A stretch of 64,000 bases of DNA, taken from JAVBJN01 sp031546985 (GTDB taxonomy: Bacteria > Bacteroidota > Bacteroidia > Chitinophagales > Chitinophagaceae). Where the stretch lies: positions 62,001 to 126,000 of the forward strand of contig JAVBJN010000071.1 of the NCBI GenBank assembly GCA_031546985.1. The letters are read 5' to 3'. The stretch's first letter is position 1. Every line of letters starts with the position of its first letter. A program made the translations under genes and the position numbers. This document shows positions 42,447 through 51,839 of the stretch, piece after piece. The notes beneath the pieces were generated by a model. It had not been told where the DNA came from, did no database searches, and was given only the letters and a program-made list of their open reading frames with translations.

Positions 42447-45400
42447 TTAGTCAAACTTCAGATCCAGACCTAAGCCGCGAAGCTCGTGTACCAATACGTT
42501 GAATGACTCTGGCAATCCTGGTTTAGGCAGGTTATCACCTTTAACGATGGCCTCGTACGCTTTGGCACGGCCCATGATATCATCCGACTTAATGGTAAGC
42601 AGCTCCTGCAGGATGTTGGATGCACCGTATGCTTCCAGTGCCCATACTTCCATCTCACCAAAACGCTGACCACCAAACTGGGCTTTACCACCCAAAGGCT
42701 GCTGCGTAATGAGACTGTAGGGACCGATAGAACGGGCGTGCATCTTATCATCTACCAAGTGGTGCAGTTTAAGCATATAGATAACACCTACGGTTGCCTT
42801 CTGGTGGAAACGCTCCCCGGTTTCACCATCATACAGGTAAGTGTGACCAAAACTTGGCAGACCTGCTTCGGTAATCAGATCTTTGATCTCGTCGGTGTTG
42901 GCACCATCGAAGATCGGCGTTGCGAATTTGCGGCCCAGTTTCAGACCTGCCCAACCGAGTACGGTTTCGTAGATCTGACCCAGGTTCATCCTCGAAGGTA
43001 CCCCCAGTGGGTTCAGTACGATATCTACTGGTGTACCATCTTCCAGGAACGGCATATCTTCTGCACGAACGATACGGGCTACGATACCTTTGTTACCGTG
43101 GCGACCCGCCATTTTATCTCCCACTTTCAGCTTACGCTTGCTTGCGAGATAAACTTTAGCCAGTTTCAACACACCGGCTGGCAGTTCGTCACCGATCGAA
43201 ATATTGAATTTCTCACGTTTGTAACGGCCCAGTTCTTCGTTGTACTTAATGTTGTAGTTGTGCAACAGTTTGTTTACCAGTTCATCCAGGTTCTCATCGC
43301 CGGTCCATCCCAGAGGATTGAGGCTTTGGTAATCCAGTGATCCCAGTGTTTTAGCTGTAAACTTGGCGCCTTTGCTCAGTACCAGCTCACCGTATTCGTT
43401 GGTGATACCAGCAGAAGACTTGTCTTTCAGCAGTTGTTGCAGTTTGTCGATCAGCACCGTGCGCAGATCCTCGAGGTTTTTCTCGTGGATTTTTTCCAGT
43501 TTCTCAATAGACGCTTTTTCGCGGGCTTTTGAGTTTTTGTCTTTCTTGGCACGGGAGAACAGTTTCTTGTCGATCACCACACCTTCGGTGCTTGGAGGCG
43601 CTTTCAGAGAAGCATCTTTAGCATCGCCGGCTTTATCACCGAAGATCGCTCTCAGCAGTTTTTCTTCCGGTGTAGGATCTGTTTCACCTTTAGGGGTGAT
43701 TTTACCGATCAGGATATCGCCTTCGCGAACGTGGGCACCGATGCGGATGATACCGTTCTGATCCAGGTCCTTGGTAGCTTCTTCAGATACGTTCGGAATG
43801 TCCGGAGTCAGTTCTTCTTCACCCAGTTTGGTGTCGCGCACTTCCAGCTCATACTCATCGATGTGTACAGAAGTAAACCAGTCATCACGGGCTACCTTCT
43901 CAGAAATCACGATGGCATCCTCGAAGTTGTAACCTTTCCATGGCATGAACGCCACTTGCAGGTTACGGCCCAGTGCCAGTTCACCATCCTGAGTGGCATA
44001 ACCCTCAGTCAGGATATCACCGTTCTTAACTTTCTGGCCCTTGGTTACGCAAGGTTTCAGGTTAATGCTGGTGCTCTGGTTGGTTTTCTTGTACTTGGTC
44101 AGTTTATATACTTTCAGGTCGCCTTCAAAGGAAATGAGTCTTTCGATCTCGTCTCTTTCGTAACGAACGTGAATTTCGTTGGCATCCACGTATTCTACCA
44201 CACCAGTTCCTTCTGCCATAATGAGCAGACGGCTGTCGCGGGCGGCTTTACCTTCCAGACCGGTACCAACGATCGGCGTCTGAGGACGCAGCAATGGTAC
44301 AGCCTGACGTTGCATGTTCGATCCCATCAACGCACGGTTGGCATCATCGTGCTCCAGGAACGGAATCAACGATGCGCTCAAACCTACGATCTGGTTCGGA
44401 GCAATGTCCATATACTCTACTTCGCTAGGTTCGAGTACAGGGAAGTCACCTGTTTCACGGGATTTTACTTTGTCTCCGGAGAAGTTGCCTTTATCATCCA
44501 ATGGCGCGTTGGCCTGGGCGATTTTAGCAGAATCTTCTTCTTCAGCACTCAGGTAGACGATGTCTTTCATGTCTACCTTACCATCATTAACCTTGCGGTA
44601 AGGTGTTTCGATGAAGCCCATGTCATTGATCTTGGCGTGTACACAAAGTGTAGAGATCAGACCAATGTTTGGACCTTCCGGTGTTTCGATGGTACACAGA
44701 CGACCGTAGTGGGAGTAGTGTACGTCACGAACCTCGAAACCGGCACGTTCACGACTCAGACCACCGGGGCCGAGGGCGGAGATACGACGTTTGTGCGTAA
44801 TCTCTGACAACGGGTTGGTCTGATCCAGGAACTGAGACAGCTGGGAAGTACCAAAGAATGAGTTGATTACGGAGCTCAGGGTACGGGCGTTAATCAGATC
44901 AACTGGTGTAAACACCTCGTTGTCGCGCACGTTCATACGCTCACGGATGGTACGGGCCATACGGGCCAGACCCACGCCGAACTGAGCGTACAATTGCTCA
45001 CCCACGGTACGTACACGACGGTTGCTCAGGTGATCGATGTCATCGATCTCTGCTTTACCGTTGGTTAACTGTACCAGGTATTTGATGATAGAGATAATAT
45101 CTTGTTTGGTCAACACCTTGTGATCCAGCGGATAGTCCAGGTTCAACTTGCGGTTGATCTTGTAACGGCCTACTTCACCCAGGTCGTAACGCTTGTCGGA
45201 GAAGAACAACTTCTCGATGATACCGCGGGCGGTTTCATCATCCGGAGCATCAGCGCCACGCAGCTGGCGGTAAATGTGTTGAACGGCTTCCAGCTCAGAG
45301 TTGGAAGTATCTTTATTCAGGGTATTGTAGATGATGGAGAAATCACCGCTTACTTCTTCCTTCTGCAGGAATACAGTGGCGATACCCATTTCCAGGATCA

Positions 45401-46253
45401 TTTCCAGTGCCTCGTCGTCGAGTACATTGTCACGGTCCATCACTACTTCGTTACGCTCGATCGTTACTACTTCACCGGTGTCTTCATCCACAAAGTCTTC
45501 TGTCCAGCTGCGCAGTACACGGGCTGCCAGGCGACGGCCTTTGTTGGCTTCCAGTGCATCGCGGGTTGCTTTGATCTCATCGGCCATACCGAACAGTTCC
45601 AGAATGTCCTTATCGGTTTCAAAACCGATAGAACGCAGCAACATAGTTACCGGGAACTTCTTCTTACGGTCGATGTAGGCGTACATCACGTTGTTGATGT
45701 CGGTTGCAAACTCCATCCATGCACCTTTGAAAGGAATCACACGTGCAGAATAGATTTTGGTTCCGTTGGGGTGTACACTTTGACCGAAGAACACACCGGG
45801 TGAACGGTGCAGCTGCGATACAACCACCCTTTCCGCACCATTGATCACGAAGGTACCCCTTGATGTCATGTATGGGATATTACCCAAGAACACGTCCTGG
45901 ATAATGGTCTGGAAATCTACGTGCTCCTCGTCATTACAGCTCAAACGGAGTTTGGCTTTCAGAGGCACAGCATAGGTCAGACCACGCTCCATACACTCCT
46001 CGAGGGAGTAACGGGGGGGATCAATAAAATAATCCAGAAACTCCAGTACGAAGATGTTCCTGGTATCAGTAATCGGGAAGTTTTCCTGGAACACACGGAA
46101 CAAACCTTCGTTGTTACGCTTATCCGGAGTTGTTTCCAACTGGAAAAAGTCCTTGAAAGACTGAATCTGAATCGCGAGCAGATCGGGAGTTTCTGCTACC
46201 TGCTTCGTTTTACCGAAGTTGATTCTTAGTTGTGCGGTTTTTGTTGAAGACAT
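42447..46253 (-). CDS. rpoB: DNA-directed RNA polymerase subunit beta
   Basis: 1268 residues, full length. The rifampicin pocket reads TSQLSQFLDQTNPL, then SEITHKRRISALGPGG; residues equal to E. coli D516, H526 and S531 are the sensitive-type ones. GNKGIVARI and the C-terminal GGKAQFGGQRFGEMEVWALEAYGA are present. Here the gene is separated from rplL by a LytS/LytR pair on the other strand and has its own clear promoter and a 155-base leader with a hairpin. Confidence 0.98.
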   Translation of the reverse strand: MSSTKTAQLRINFGKTKQVAETPDLLAIQIQSFKDFFQLETTPDKRNNEGLFRVFQENFPITDTRNIFVLEFLDYFIDPPRYSLEECMERGLTYAVPLKAKLRLSCNDEEHVDFQTIIQDVFLGNIPYMTSRGTFVINGAERVVVSQLHRSPGVFFGQSVHPNGTKIYSARVIPFKGAWMEFATDINNVMYAYIDRKKKFPVTMLLRSIGFETDKDILELFGMADEIKATRDALEANKGRRLAARVLRSWTEDFVDEDTGEVVTIERNEVVMDRDNVLDDEALEMILEMGIATVFLQKEEVSGDFSIIYNTLNKDTSNSELEAVQHIYRQLRGADAPDDETARGIIEKLFFSDKRYDLGEVGRYKINRKLNLDYPLDHKVLTKQDIISIIKYLVQLTNGKAEIDDIDHLSNRRVRTVGEQLYAQFGVGLARMARTIRERMNVRDNEVFTPVDLINARTLSSVINSFFGTSQLSQFLDQTNPLSEITHKRRISALGPGGLSRERAGFEVRDVHYSHYGRLCTIETPEGPNIGLISTLCVHAKINDMGFIETPYRKVNDGKVDMKDIVYLSAEEEDSAKIAQANAPLDDKGNFSGDKVKSRETGDFPVLEPSEVEYMDIAPNQIVGLSASLIPFLEHDDANRALMGSNMQRQAVPLLRPQTPIVGTGLEGKAARDSRLLIMAEGTGVVEYVDANEIHVRYERDEIERLISFEGDLKVYKLTKYKKTNQSTSINLKPCVTKGQKVKNGDILTEGYATQDGELALGRNLQVAFMPWKGYNFEDAIVISEKVARDDWFTSVHIDEYELEVRDTKLGEEELTPDIPNVSEEATKDLDQNGIIRIGAHVREGDILIGKITPKGETDPTPEEKLLRAIFGDKAGDAKDASLKAPPSTEGVVIDKKLFSRAKKDKNSKAREKASIEKLEKIHEKNLEDLRTVLIDKLQQLLKDKSSAGITNEYGELVLSKGAKFTAKTLGSLDYQSLNPLGWTGDENLDELVNKLLHNYNIKYNEELGRYKREKFNISIGDELPAGVLKLAKVYLASKRKLKVGDKMAGRHGNKGIVARIVRAEDMPFLEDGTPVDIVLNPLGVPSRMNLGQIYETVLGWAGLKLGRKFATPIFDGANTDEIKDLITEAGLPSFGHTYLYDGETGERFHQKATVGVIYMLKLHHLVDDKMHARSIGPYSLITQQPLGGKAQFGGQRFGEMEVWALEAYGASNILQELLTIKSDDIMGRAKAYEAIVKGDNLPKPGLPESFNVLVHELRGLGLDLKFD

Positions 46254-46310
46254 ATAGATAAAAAACGCGTTTTACGAACTTACCTGAAATACCAAATAAA
46301 AAAATTCCAC

Positions 46311-46334
46311 CTGAAAAGAAACCTTTCTTTTCAG
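46311..46334 (-). promoter_or_regulatory. Hairpin in the rpoB leader
   Basis: Near-perfect inverted repeat (CTGAAAAGAAA / TTTCTTTTCAG, 11 bp each, two bases between) about 60 bases before the rpoB ATG, within its untranslated leader. Could modulate rpoB expression; no T tract follows. Confidence 0.45.
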
Positions 46335-46414
46335 ACGGTGAAACGATTGCATTTCAATTATTTATGGCCACTGGTTGAAAATGCACGATGCTAATTAGCC
46401 CAAAATAGGGGATG

Positions 46415-46444
46415 CAAATCTAAGCATTTTTTATTAAAAAACAA
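46415..46444 (-). promoter_or_regulatory. Promoter of rpoB-rpoC
   Basis: Minus strand TTG (46444-46442), 19 bases, TAGATTTG (46422-46415): full match. Transcript start about 155 bases before the rpoB ATG. Confidence 0.82.
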
Positions 46445-46559
46445 TTTTGTTACATTATGTGCAACACTTTAACATTTTAATTACCATATATTTTGGGGAA
46501 TTTGTACATTAAAAGTAAAAATAATTAAATATTATCGCCCCGCCAACAACCTTTACCGC

Positions 46560-48464
46560 TTGAAAAATCCAGCCCGGCTACTCCCCTACTGCCTTCTGCT
46601 GTGGCTTTTGAGCCATACAGGGCTCGTTTTTGCCACACGGACCGACTCCCTTCTGATAGACCAGATGATAGGCCGGTCTATGGCCAACCGCAAAATTGAG
46701 GTGGGCAGTGTGGTCAAAGATGCGCACCTCGACTCCGCCTACCAGCTCTCCTTAAAAACGCGCAGCCAGGTACAAACCGTACGCATCCTCAACATCCTGG
46801 GCGAGCGGTACCGGCAACTGAGCCAGTTTGGCCCGGCGCTCGATATGCACAACCAGGCCCTGGAAACCGCCCGCAGCATTAACGATTCGGTGCAGATTGG
46901 CGAAAGCCTGAACAAAATAGGCGTGGTTTTTCGCCGTATAGACGAAAACCAGAAAGCCATGAAATACCATATTCAGGCGCTGGAGATAGCAGAAGCCCGC
47001 CACGATACCCGCAATGTATGCGTTGCGCTCAACAGCATTGGCAATATTAACCTCTCCCTCAAAAAGCCCGAAGAGGCCATTCGGTACTTTCAACTCTGCC
47101 TTTCTTATGAGAACAAACGTAAGAATCCACTGGGCGAGGCCATTAACCTCAACAATATTGGGGCGGCCTTTCTGATGCAGAACAAATTTTCGGAAGCCAT
47201 TGCTTATATACGCCGGTCTTTGGAGAAGAATATTTCCATTTCTTCCAAACTGGGCATTGGCATCTGCCATACCAGCCTGGGCGATGTATACAAGAAACAG
47301 GGTAAGCTGGACGATGCACTCCGGGAGTATGAAACCGCCGATAACATTCACCGCTCCCTGGGCGACAGCATTTACCTGGCCGAAACCCGGGCCAACCTGG
47401 GCGAGGTTTACCTGCTGCGCAACCAGCCTACCCAGGCGCGGCAATACCTGGATGATGCCTTGTCTATAGCCCAACGCATCAATGCCAAAAGCCAGATTAT
47501 GAATACCTACCAGCTCATGTCCGACTACTTCTCCAAAAGCGGGCATCCTGCCGAAGCATTACAATTTTATAAAAAATATACTACGTTCAAAGACAGCCTG
47601 GATGATGAAGCCAACAGCAGCCTGGTGAGCGAGCTGGAATCGAACTACCAATTGCAGAAAAAGGAAAAAGAGATCTCCCGCCTGGATGAAATGAACAGCA
47701 AGCAAAAACAAAAACTAACCAATGCCCGCAGCATTATTGCCATTATGATCGTGGGGGCGGTATTGCTGGGCATTATTGGCGTGCTGGTCTTTTACCAGAA
47801 CAAACTGCGCGATAAATACCAGCTCAAAATGGTGGAGCAACAATTACTGCTGGCGCAGATGAATCCGCATTTCCTGTTCAACTCCCTTAACACCATCGAT
47901 GCCTATATTTTGCAGAACGATGAGTTTAAGGCATCGGCCTACCTCAACAAGTTCTCTTCGCTTATACGAAAAACACTGGAAAACAGCCGGCATACCTTTA
48001 TCAGCATTAACGAAGAAATAGAAAGCCTGCGCCTTTACTGTACGCTGGAGCAGGAACGGTTCAACAACCAATTCGATTTTTCCATAGAGGCAGACGAAGA
48101 CCTCCTGTTTGAACAACCCCGTATACCTACGATGGTTTTTCAGCCCTTTATTGAAAATGCCATTTTACACGGATTAAGGCACAAAACCAACGGAAAAGGG
48201 CTTTTAACCATCACTTTTAAGGAAAAACAGGGCAAAATCATTACAATTATTGAAGACAACGGCATAGGCCGCAAGGCATCTGGCGTTATAAACCACCACC
48301 GCAAGCAGCACGAATCGGTGGGCATTAGAATTGCTACAGAACGTATCGAAAAACTGGCCCTCACACACCATGTAAAAGGCAGTATTCATATCGACGATCT
48401 CGAATCTGAAGACGGCCAGCCGCTGGGCACCCGTATTACGATGGAAATAGACCACCATATTTAA
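46560..48464 (+). CDS. LytS-type sensor histidine kinase with TPR repeats
   Basis: 634 residues, starting at TTG 46560; the signal peptide (about 1-26, NPARLLPYCLLLWLLSHTG) begins right at this codon and no ATG fits. TPR repeats (about 75-330, e.g. LNKIGVVFRRIDENQKAMKYH, ALNSIGNINLSLKKPEEAIRYF, NLGEVYLLRNQPTQARQYL), a charged coiled coil (about 350-385), one membrane helix (about 393-414), then the His_kinase domain with LLLAQMNPHFLFNSLNTID (His in NPHF) and HATPase_c (QPFIENAILHGLRH, IEDNGIGR). Typical of Bacteroidota LytS/YesM-like kinases. Lies 16 bases before its response regulator. It interrupts the rplL-rpoB order. Confidence 0.9.
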   Translation: MKNPARLLPYCLLLWLLSHTGLVFATRTDSLLIDQMIGRSMANRKIEVGSVVKDAHLDSAYQLSLKTRSQVQTVRILNILGERYRQLSQFGPALDMHNQALETARSINDSVQIGESLNKIGVVFRRIDENQKAMKYHIQALEIAEARHDTRNVCVALNSIGNINLSLKKPEEAIRYFQLCLSYENKRKNPLGEAINLNNIGAAFLMQNKFSEAIAYIRRSLEKNISISSKLGIGICHTSLGDVYKKQGKLDDALREYETADNIHRSLGDSIYLAETRANLGEVYLLRNQPTQARQYLDDALSIAQRINAKSQIMNTYQLMSDYFSKSGHPAEALQFYKKYTTFKDSLDDEANSSLVSELESNYQLQKKEKEISRLDEMNSKQKQKLTNARSIIAIMIVGAVLLGIIGVLVFYQNKLRDKYQLKMVEQQLLLAQMNPHFLFNSLNTIDAYILQNDEFKASAYLNKFSSLIRKTLENSRHTFISINEEIESLRLYCTLEQERFNNQFDFSIEADEDLLFEQPRIPTMVFQPFIENAILHGLRHKTNGKGLLTITFKEKQGKIITIIEDNGIGRKASGVINHHRKQHESVGIRIATERIEKLALTHHVKGSIHIDDLESEDGQPLGTRITMEIDHHI

Positions 48465-48479
48465 CCCCCAACTCACCTT

Positions 48480-49232
48480 ATGGAAAAGATTAAAGCCGTT
48501 ATTGTAGACGATGAGCAGAGCAGTGTAGATGTACTGCGTATTAAACTGGAGAAGTTTTGCCCCGAAGTAGAAGTCATTGCCGCTTTTACCCAACCGCTGG
48601 AAGCCCTGAAACAAATCCGGCAGCTTAACCCGGGGCTCATTTTTATCGATGTAGAAATGCCGTTAATGGATGGCCTGAGCGTGGTAGAGCAAATTGCCGA
48701 CCTGCCGCTGCATGTGGTATTTGTAACCGCCTACAACCACTTTGCGTTAAGGGCTTTCAGGTATAATGCCTTCGATTACCTGCTCAAACCCATTAATACC
48801 GACGAGCTGCAGGCTACCATCAAACGCCTGAACCTTATTTCGATGGAGAAAGAGAAAGAACGGATGCGCTACCTGCTGCATTTCATCAAATCGCCCGATG
48901 GGCCGGCCCAATACATAGCCCTGCCCTTACCCGGCGGGCCGGAATATGTAGTGCTCAATGAGCTGATCAGGTTAGAATCGGCCAACGATTTTACCAAAGT
49001 GGTGCTTAAAGAAAAGACTTACATGATTGCAGAAAAGAGCCTTCGATATTTTGAAGAAACGCTGGACAGCACCGAGTTTTTCCGGGTGCACCCTGCCCAC
49101 ATTGTAAACCTGCAACACATTAGTGGGCTAAACCATTCCGAGCCATTGGGCCTGCTGATGAATGATGGTATAGAAGTGCCGGTATCGCCCCGTAAGAAAC
49201 AGGAGCTGCTGGCCGCCATGAACAGGAAGTAG
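48480..49232 (+). CDS. LytTR-family response regulator
   Basis: 250 residues. Receiver domain (about 4-120): IVDDEQSSV, phospho-Asp in LIFIDVEMPLMDG, Lys in FDYLLKPIN. LytTR DNA-binding domain (about 148-248): EYVVLNELIRLESANDFTKVVL, FFRVHPAHIVNLQHI, and SPRKKQELL near the end. Cytoplasmic regulator paired with the kinase just upstream. Target operon unknown; the flanking ribosomal and RNA polymerase genes face away and need not be targets. Confidence 0.93.
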   Translation: MEKIKAVIVDDEQSSVDVLRIKLEKFCPEVEVIAAFTQPLEALKQIRQLNPGLIFIDVEMPLMDGLSVVEQIADLPLHVVFVTAYNHFALRAFRYNAFDYLLKPINTDELQATIKRLNLISMEKEKERMRYLLHFIKSPDGPAQYIALPLPGGPEYVVLNELIRLESANDFTKVVLKEKTYMIAEKSLRYFEETLDSTEFFRVHPAHIVNLQHISGLNHSEPLGLLMNDGIEVPVSPRKKQELLAAMNRK

Positions 49233-49456
49233 TGGCCAGAGGTGAAAGGTAAAAGGTGAAACGTGAATACACAAGACAAGAATACCCTCGAAGTCCTGTC
49301 TGGTGCCTGTCCCGCCACTGCGGGGCGCAGGTCCAGCCAGGTCTGAAAACTAAAGGTGTAAAGTGAGAGGCAAACCAGAAAGACCTGCCAGGTGCCTGTC
49401 CCGCCTATGCGGGGCGTAGTTCCTGTAAGATCGAAGGGGACAAAAGCCTATAAAAC
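49233..49456. repeat. Degenerate intergenic repeats
   Basis: Two diverged copies of a unit with GGTGCCTGTCCCGCC and GCGGGGCG (about 49301-49330 and 49389-49420), each preceded by a CCTG(C/T)C(A/T)GGT palindrome, with GTGAAAGGTAAAAGGTGAAA-type purine repeats. A related ACCTGGCAGGTGC motif occurs at 10429-10441. No gene. Confidence 0.7.
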
Positions 49457-49486
49457 AAAACAGGGTTGCTTTGGCAACCCTGTTTT
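49457..49486. terminator. Bidirectional terminator between lytTR and rplL
   Basis: 13-bp stem (49457-49469 with 49474-49486), TTTG loop; lies 20 bases after the rplL stop and ends both convergent transcripts. Confidence 0.88.
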
Positions 49487-49505
49487 AATATTGTTGAAGT
49501 TCGAA

Positions 49506-49874
49506 TTAAGCGATTTCAACTTCTGCACCAGCTTCTTTAAGCTTAGCAGCCAGATCTTCAGCTTCAGCTTTAGATACTTTTTCTTTAACAGCTTTAGGAG
49601 CGCCGTCAACCAGATCTTTAGCTTCTTTCAAACCTAAGCCAGTCAGTTCTTTTACGATCTTAACTACGTTCAGTTTGCTAGGTCCACCGCTTTTCAGGAT
49701 TACGTCAAAAGCAGTTTTTTCTTCTGCAGCAGCAGCTGGGCCACCTTCTGCAACAACAACTGCAGCAGCAGCTGGTTCGATGCCGTATTCATTTTTCAGA
49801 ACATCAGCTAATTCTTGTACTTCTTTAACGGTTAATGCAACCAGTTGTTCAGCAATTACTTTTACGTCTGCCAT
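49506..49874 (-). CDS. rplL: 50S ribosomal protein L7/L12
   Basis: 122 residues: helical N-terminal dimerisation part, Ala/Glu hinge (AAAAVVVAEGGPAAAAEEK), and the C-terminal domain KTAFDVILKSGGPSKLNVVKIVKELTGLGLKEAKDLVDGAP (described in segments, with the conserved KxxVIKxVRxxTGLGLKEAK-type surface). Forms the stalk that recruits translation factors. Last gene of rplK-A-J-L here, and followed by a terminator rather than rpoB. Confidence 0.97.
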   Translation of the reverse strand: MADVKVIAEQLVALTVKEVQELADVLKNEYGIEPAAAAVVVAEGGPAAAAEEKTAFDVILKSGGPSKLNVVKIVKELTGLGLKEAKDLVDGAPKAVKEKVSKAEAEDLAAKLKEAGAEVEIA

Positions 49875-49999
49875 TGTTATAAATTTTTCCCGCCTTCATT
49901 GCCTGAGCTCCGGCGGAGGTTTAAAAAATTTGAATACACCCCCAGGCAGGGTGATAAATTGAAGTCAGCAGCACCAAAGCGCTGCTGACTGAATTTGAA

Positions 50000-50539
50000 T
50001 TATTCTGCAGTTGGAGCCGGAGCTTCTTCTGCTACTGCTGCACCACCTTTCAGTTCGATGTTGTTCAACAGCGCAGAGATTACGCGGCGAGCAGGAGATT
50101 GCAACAGACCGATAACGTCTCCGATGAGTTCGTTTTTGGTCTTGATTTTAGTCAGTGCAGCCAGTTGCTCGTTACCCATGTAAACATCTTCACCGATCAG
50201 CGCAGCTTTCAGCAGTGGCTTTTCGTTGTTGTTTTCCTTACGGAAAGAAGAGATGATTACAGCAGGATCTTTAGGTGTATCAGAGAACATCAGCGCGGTT
50301 ACACCGTGCAGTGCATCGTAGATACCAGCATATTTTTCAGCGTCTAAAGATTCCAGGGCTTTACGGATCAAGGTGTTTTTAGCCACCTTCATTTCTACAT
50401 TCTTGTCGAAGCATACGCGACGCAGTTTACCTATTTGCGCTACGCTCAGAGACTCGGTATTGGTGATGTAGAAGTTGTTATATTGAGAGAACTTTTCTTT
50501 CAAAAGTTCAATCACTTCAGTTTTTTGCTCTTTGGTCAT
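50000..50539 (-). CDS. rplJ: 50S ribosomal protein L10
   Basis: 179 residues. Starts MTKEQKTEVIELLKEKFSQ; KVAKNTLIRKALES rRNA-binding motif, HGVTALMFSDTPKDPA, and a C-terminal helix that would carry L7/L12 dimers. Lies 28 bases after rplA and 125 before rplL. The rplA-rplJ gap is too short for a large L10 leader. Confidence 0.95.
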   Translation of the reverse strand: MTKEQKTEVIELLKEKFSQYNNFYITNTESLSVAQIGKLRRVCFDKNVEMKVAKNTLIRKALESLDAEKYAGIYDALHGVTALMFSDTPKDPAVIISSFRKENNNEKPLLKAALIGEDVYMGNEQLAALTKIKTKNELIGDVIGLLQSPARRVISALLNNIELKGGAAVAEEAPAPTAE

Positions 50540-50566
50540 GATGTTGTTTTTAAGCAGTTAACCAAA

Positions 50567-51262
50567 TTAGTTTTGAACGGTTTTAGTATCAATAGCGATA
50601 CCAGGACTCATAGAAGCAGCCAGTGCCAGACCTTTCAGGTAAGTACCTTTAGCGGTTGCAGGCTTCATGCGGATCAGGGTATTGATCAGCTCCTGAGCAT
50701 TTTCTTCAATTTTCTTGGCGTCGAAAGATACACGACCGATAGATGCGTGAATGATACCGGCTTTGTCAACTTTGAAAGCGATTTTACCGCCTTTTACGTC
50801 GTTTACAGCACCAGCTACATCATTGGTTACCGTACCTGTTTTAGGGTTAGGCATCAGGTTACGTGGACCCAGGATTTTACCCAGTTTACCAATTTTAGGC
50901 ATCACGGATGGAGTAGCAACGATAACGTCAACATCTGTCCAGCCACCTTCAATTTTTTGGATAAATTCATCCAGACCTACGAAGTCCGCACCAGCGCCTT
51001 TTGCTTCTGCTTCCTTGTCAGGAGTACACAGAACCAATACACGTTTGGTTTTACCGGTACCGTGTGGCAATGTTACAGTACCACGCAGTGCCTGATCTGC
51101 TTTTTTAGGATCAACACCCAGGCGGATGTGAACATCAACAGAGCTATCGAATTTTGTGCAGTTAATATCTTTTACTAAAGTTGTAGCCTCAGTCAGGGAA
51201 TAAAGTTTGTTTTTATCCACTTTTGCTTCAGCAACTTTTCTTTTTTTGGTCAGCTTAGCCAT
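50567..51262 (-). CDS. rplA: 50S ribosomal protein L1
   Basis: 231 residues. FDSSVDVHIRLGVDPKKADQ, RGTVTLPHGTGKTKRVLV, LGKILGPRNLMPNPKTGTVT, GKIAFKVDKAGIIHASIGR and the end TAKGTYLKGLALAASMSPG: a complete L1 with both domains. Binds the L1 stalk of 23S rRNA; lies 27 bases after rplK. Confidence 0.96.
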   Translation of the reverse strand: MAKLTKKRKVAEAKVDKNKLYSLTEATTLVKDINCTKFDSSVDVHIRLGVDPKKADQALRGTVTLPHGTGKTKRVLVLCTPDKEAEAKGAGADFVGLDEFIQKIEGGWTDVDVIVATPSVMPKIGKLGKILGPRNLMPNPKTGTVTNDVAGAVNDVKGGKIAFKVDKAGIIHASIGRVSFDAKKIEENAQELINTLIRMKPATAKGTYLKGLALAASMSPGIAIDTKTVQN

Positions 51263-51288
51263 TACTTAAAAGTTTGGTAGTGAAAAAA

Positions 51289-51732
51289 TTAGTTTTCCCA
51301 GGGGGCTTTACCTTCTACAGTTAATCCCATGCTGCGAGCTGTACCAGCAACCATGCTCATGGCGCTATTCAGTGTGAAGCAGTTCAAGTCGGGCATTTTA
51401 TCTTTAGCGATAACCTCAACTTGTTCCCAGGTCACTTTACCCACTTTGTTACGGTTAGACTCTTTAGATCCTTTCTGGATCTTAGCTGCTTCCATCAGTT
51501 GGATTGAAGCCGGAGGAGTTTTGATTACGAAGTCGAAAGACTTGTCAGCATACACAGTAATCAGAACAGGTAATACTTTACCCATTTTGTCCTGAGTTCT
51601 GGCGTTGAATTGCTTACAGAACTCCATGATGTTCAAACCTTTTGAACCCAGGGCTGGACCGATTGGAGGTGCAGGGTTAGCTTGGCCTCCTTTACATTGT
51701 AACTTAACGTAACCAGTAATTTCTTTTGCCAT
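51289..51732 (-). CDS. rplK: 50S ribosomal protein L11
   Basis: 147 residues from the ATG at 51732 (MAKEITGYVKLQ). The frame continues 20 codons further upstream without family similarity. QANPAPPIGPALGSKGLNIMEFCKQFN is recognisable in pieces (PPIGPALG; MEFCKQFN), and the C-terminal domain ends SAMSMVAGTARSMGL. Binds the GTPase-associated centre of 23S rRNA. First gene of rplK-A-J-L with its own promoter; in relatives it follows nusG directly, here it is separated from it by about 3 kb. Confidence 0.96.
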   Translation of the reverse strand: MAKEITGYVKLQCKGGQANPAPPIGPALGSKGLNIMEFCKQFNARTQDKMGKVLPVLITVYADKSFDFVIKTPPASIQLMEAAKIQKGSKESNRNKVGKVTWEQVEVIAKDKMPDLNCFTLNSAMSMVAGTARSMGLTVEGKAPWEN

Positions 51733-51808
51733 TGTTAAATGAATTTTGGTTTTAACGTCCCTTCCGCCGTTGCCGGTTTCAGAAACTCCCAAACACTTTT
51801 TGGGGCTG

Positions 51809-51839
51809 CAAAGGTAATTGCTCTTTTAATACCGGACAA
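51809..51839 (-). promoter_or_regulatory. Promoter of rplK-rplA-rplJ-rplL
   Basis: Minus strand TTG (51839-51837), 20 bases, TACCTTTG (51816-51809). Transcript start about 70 bases before the rplK ATG; a short CCCAAA-TTTGGG hairpin lies in the leader (51788-51804). Confidence 0.82.
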
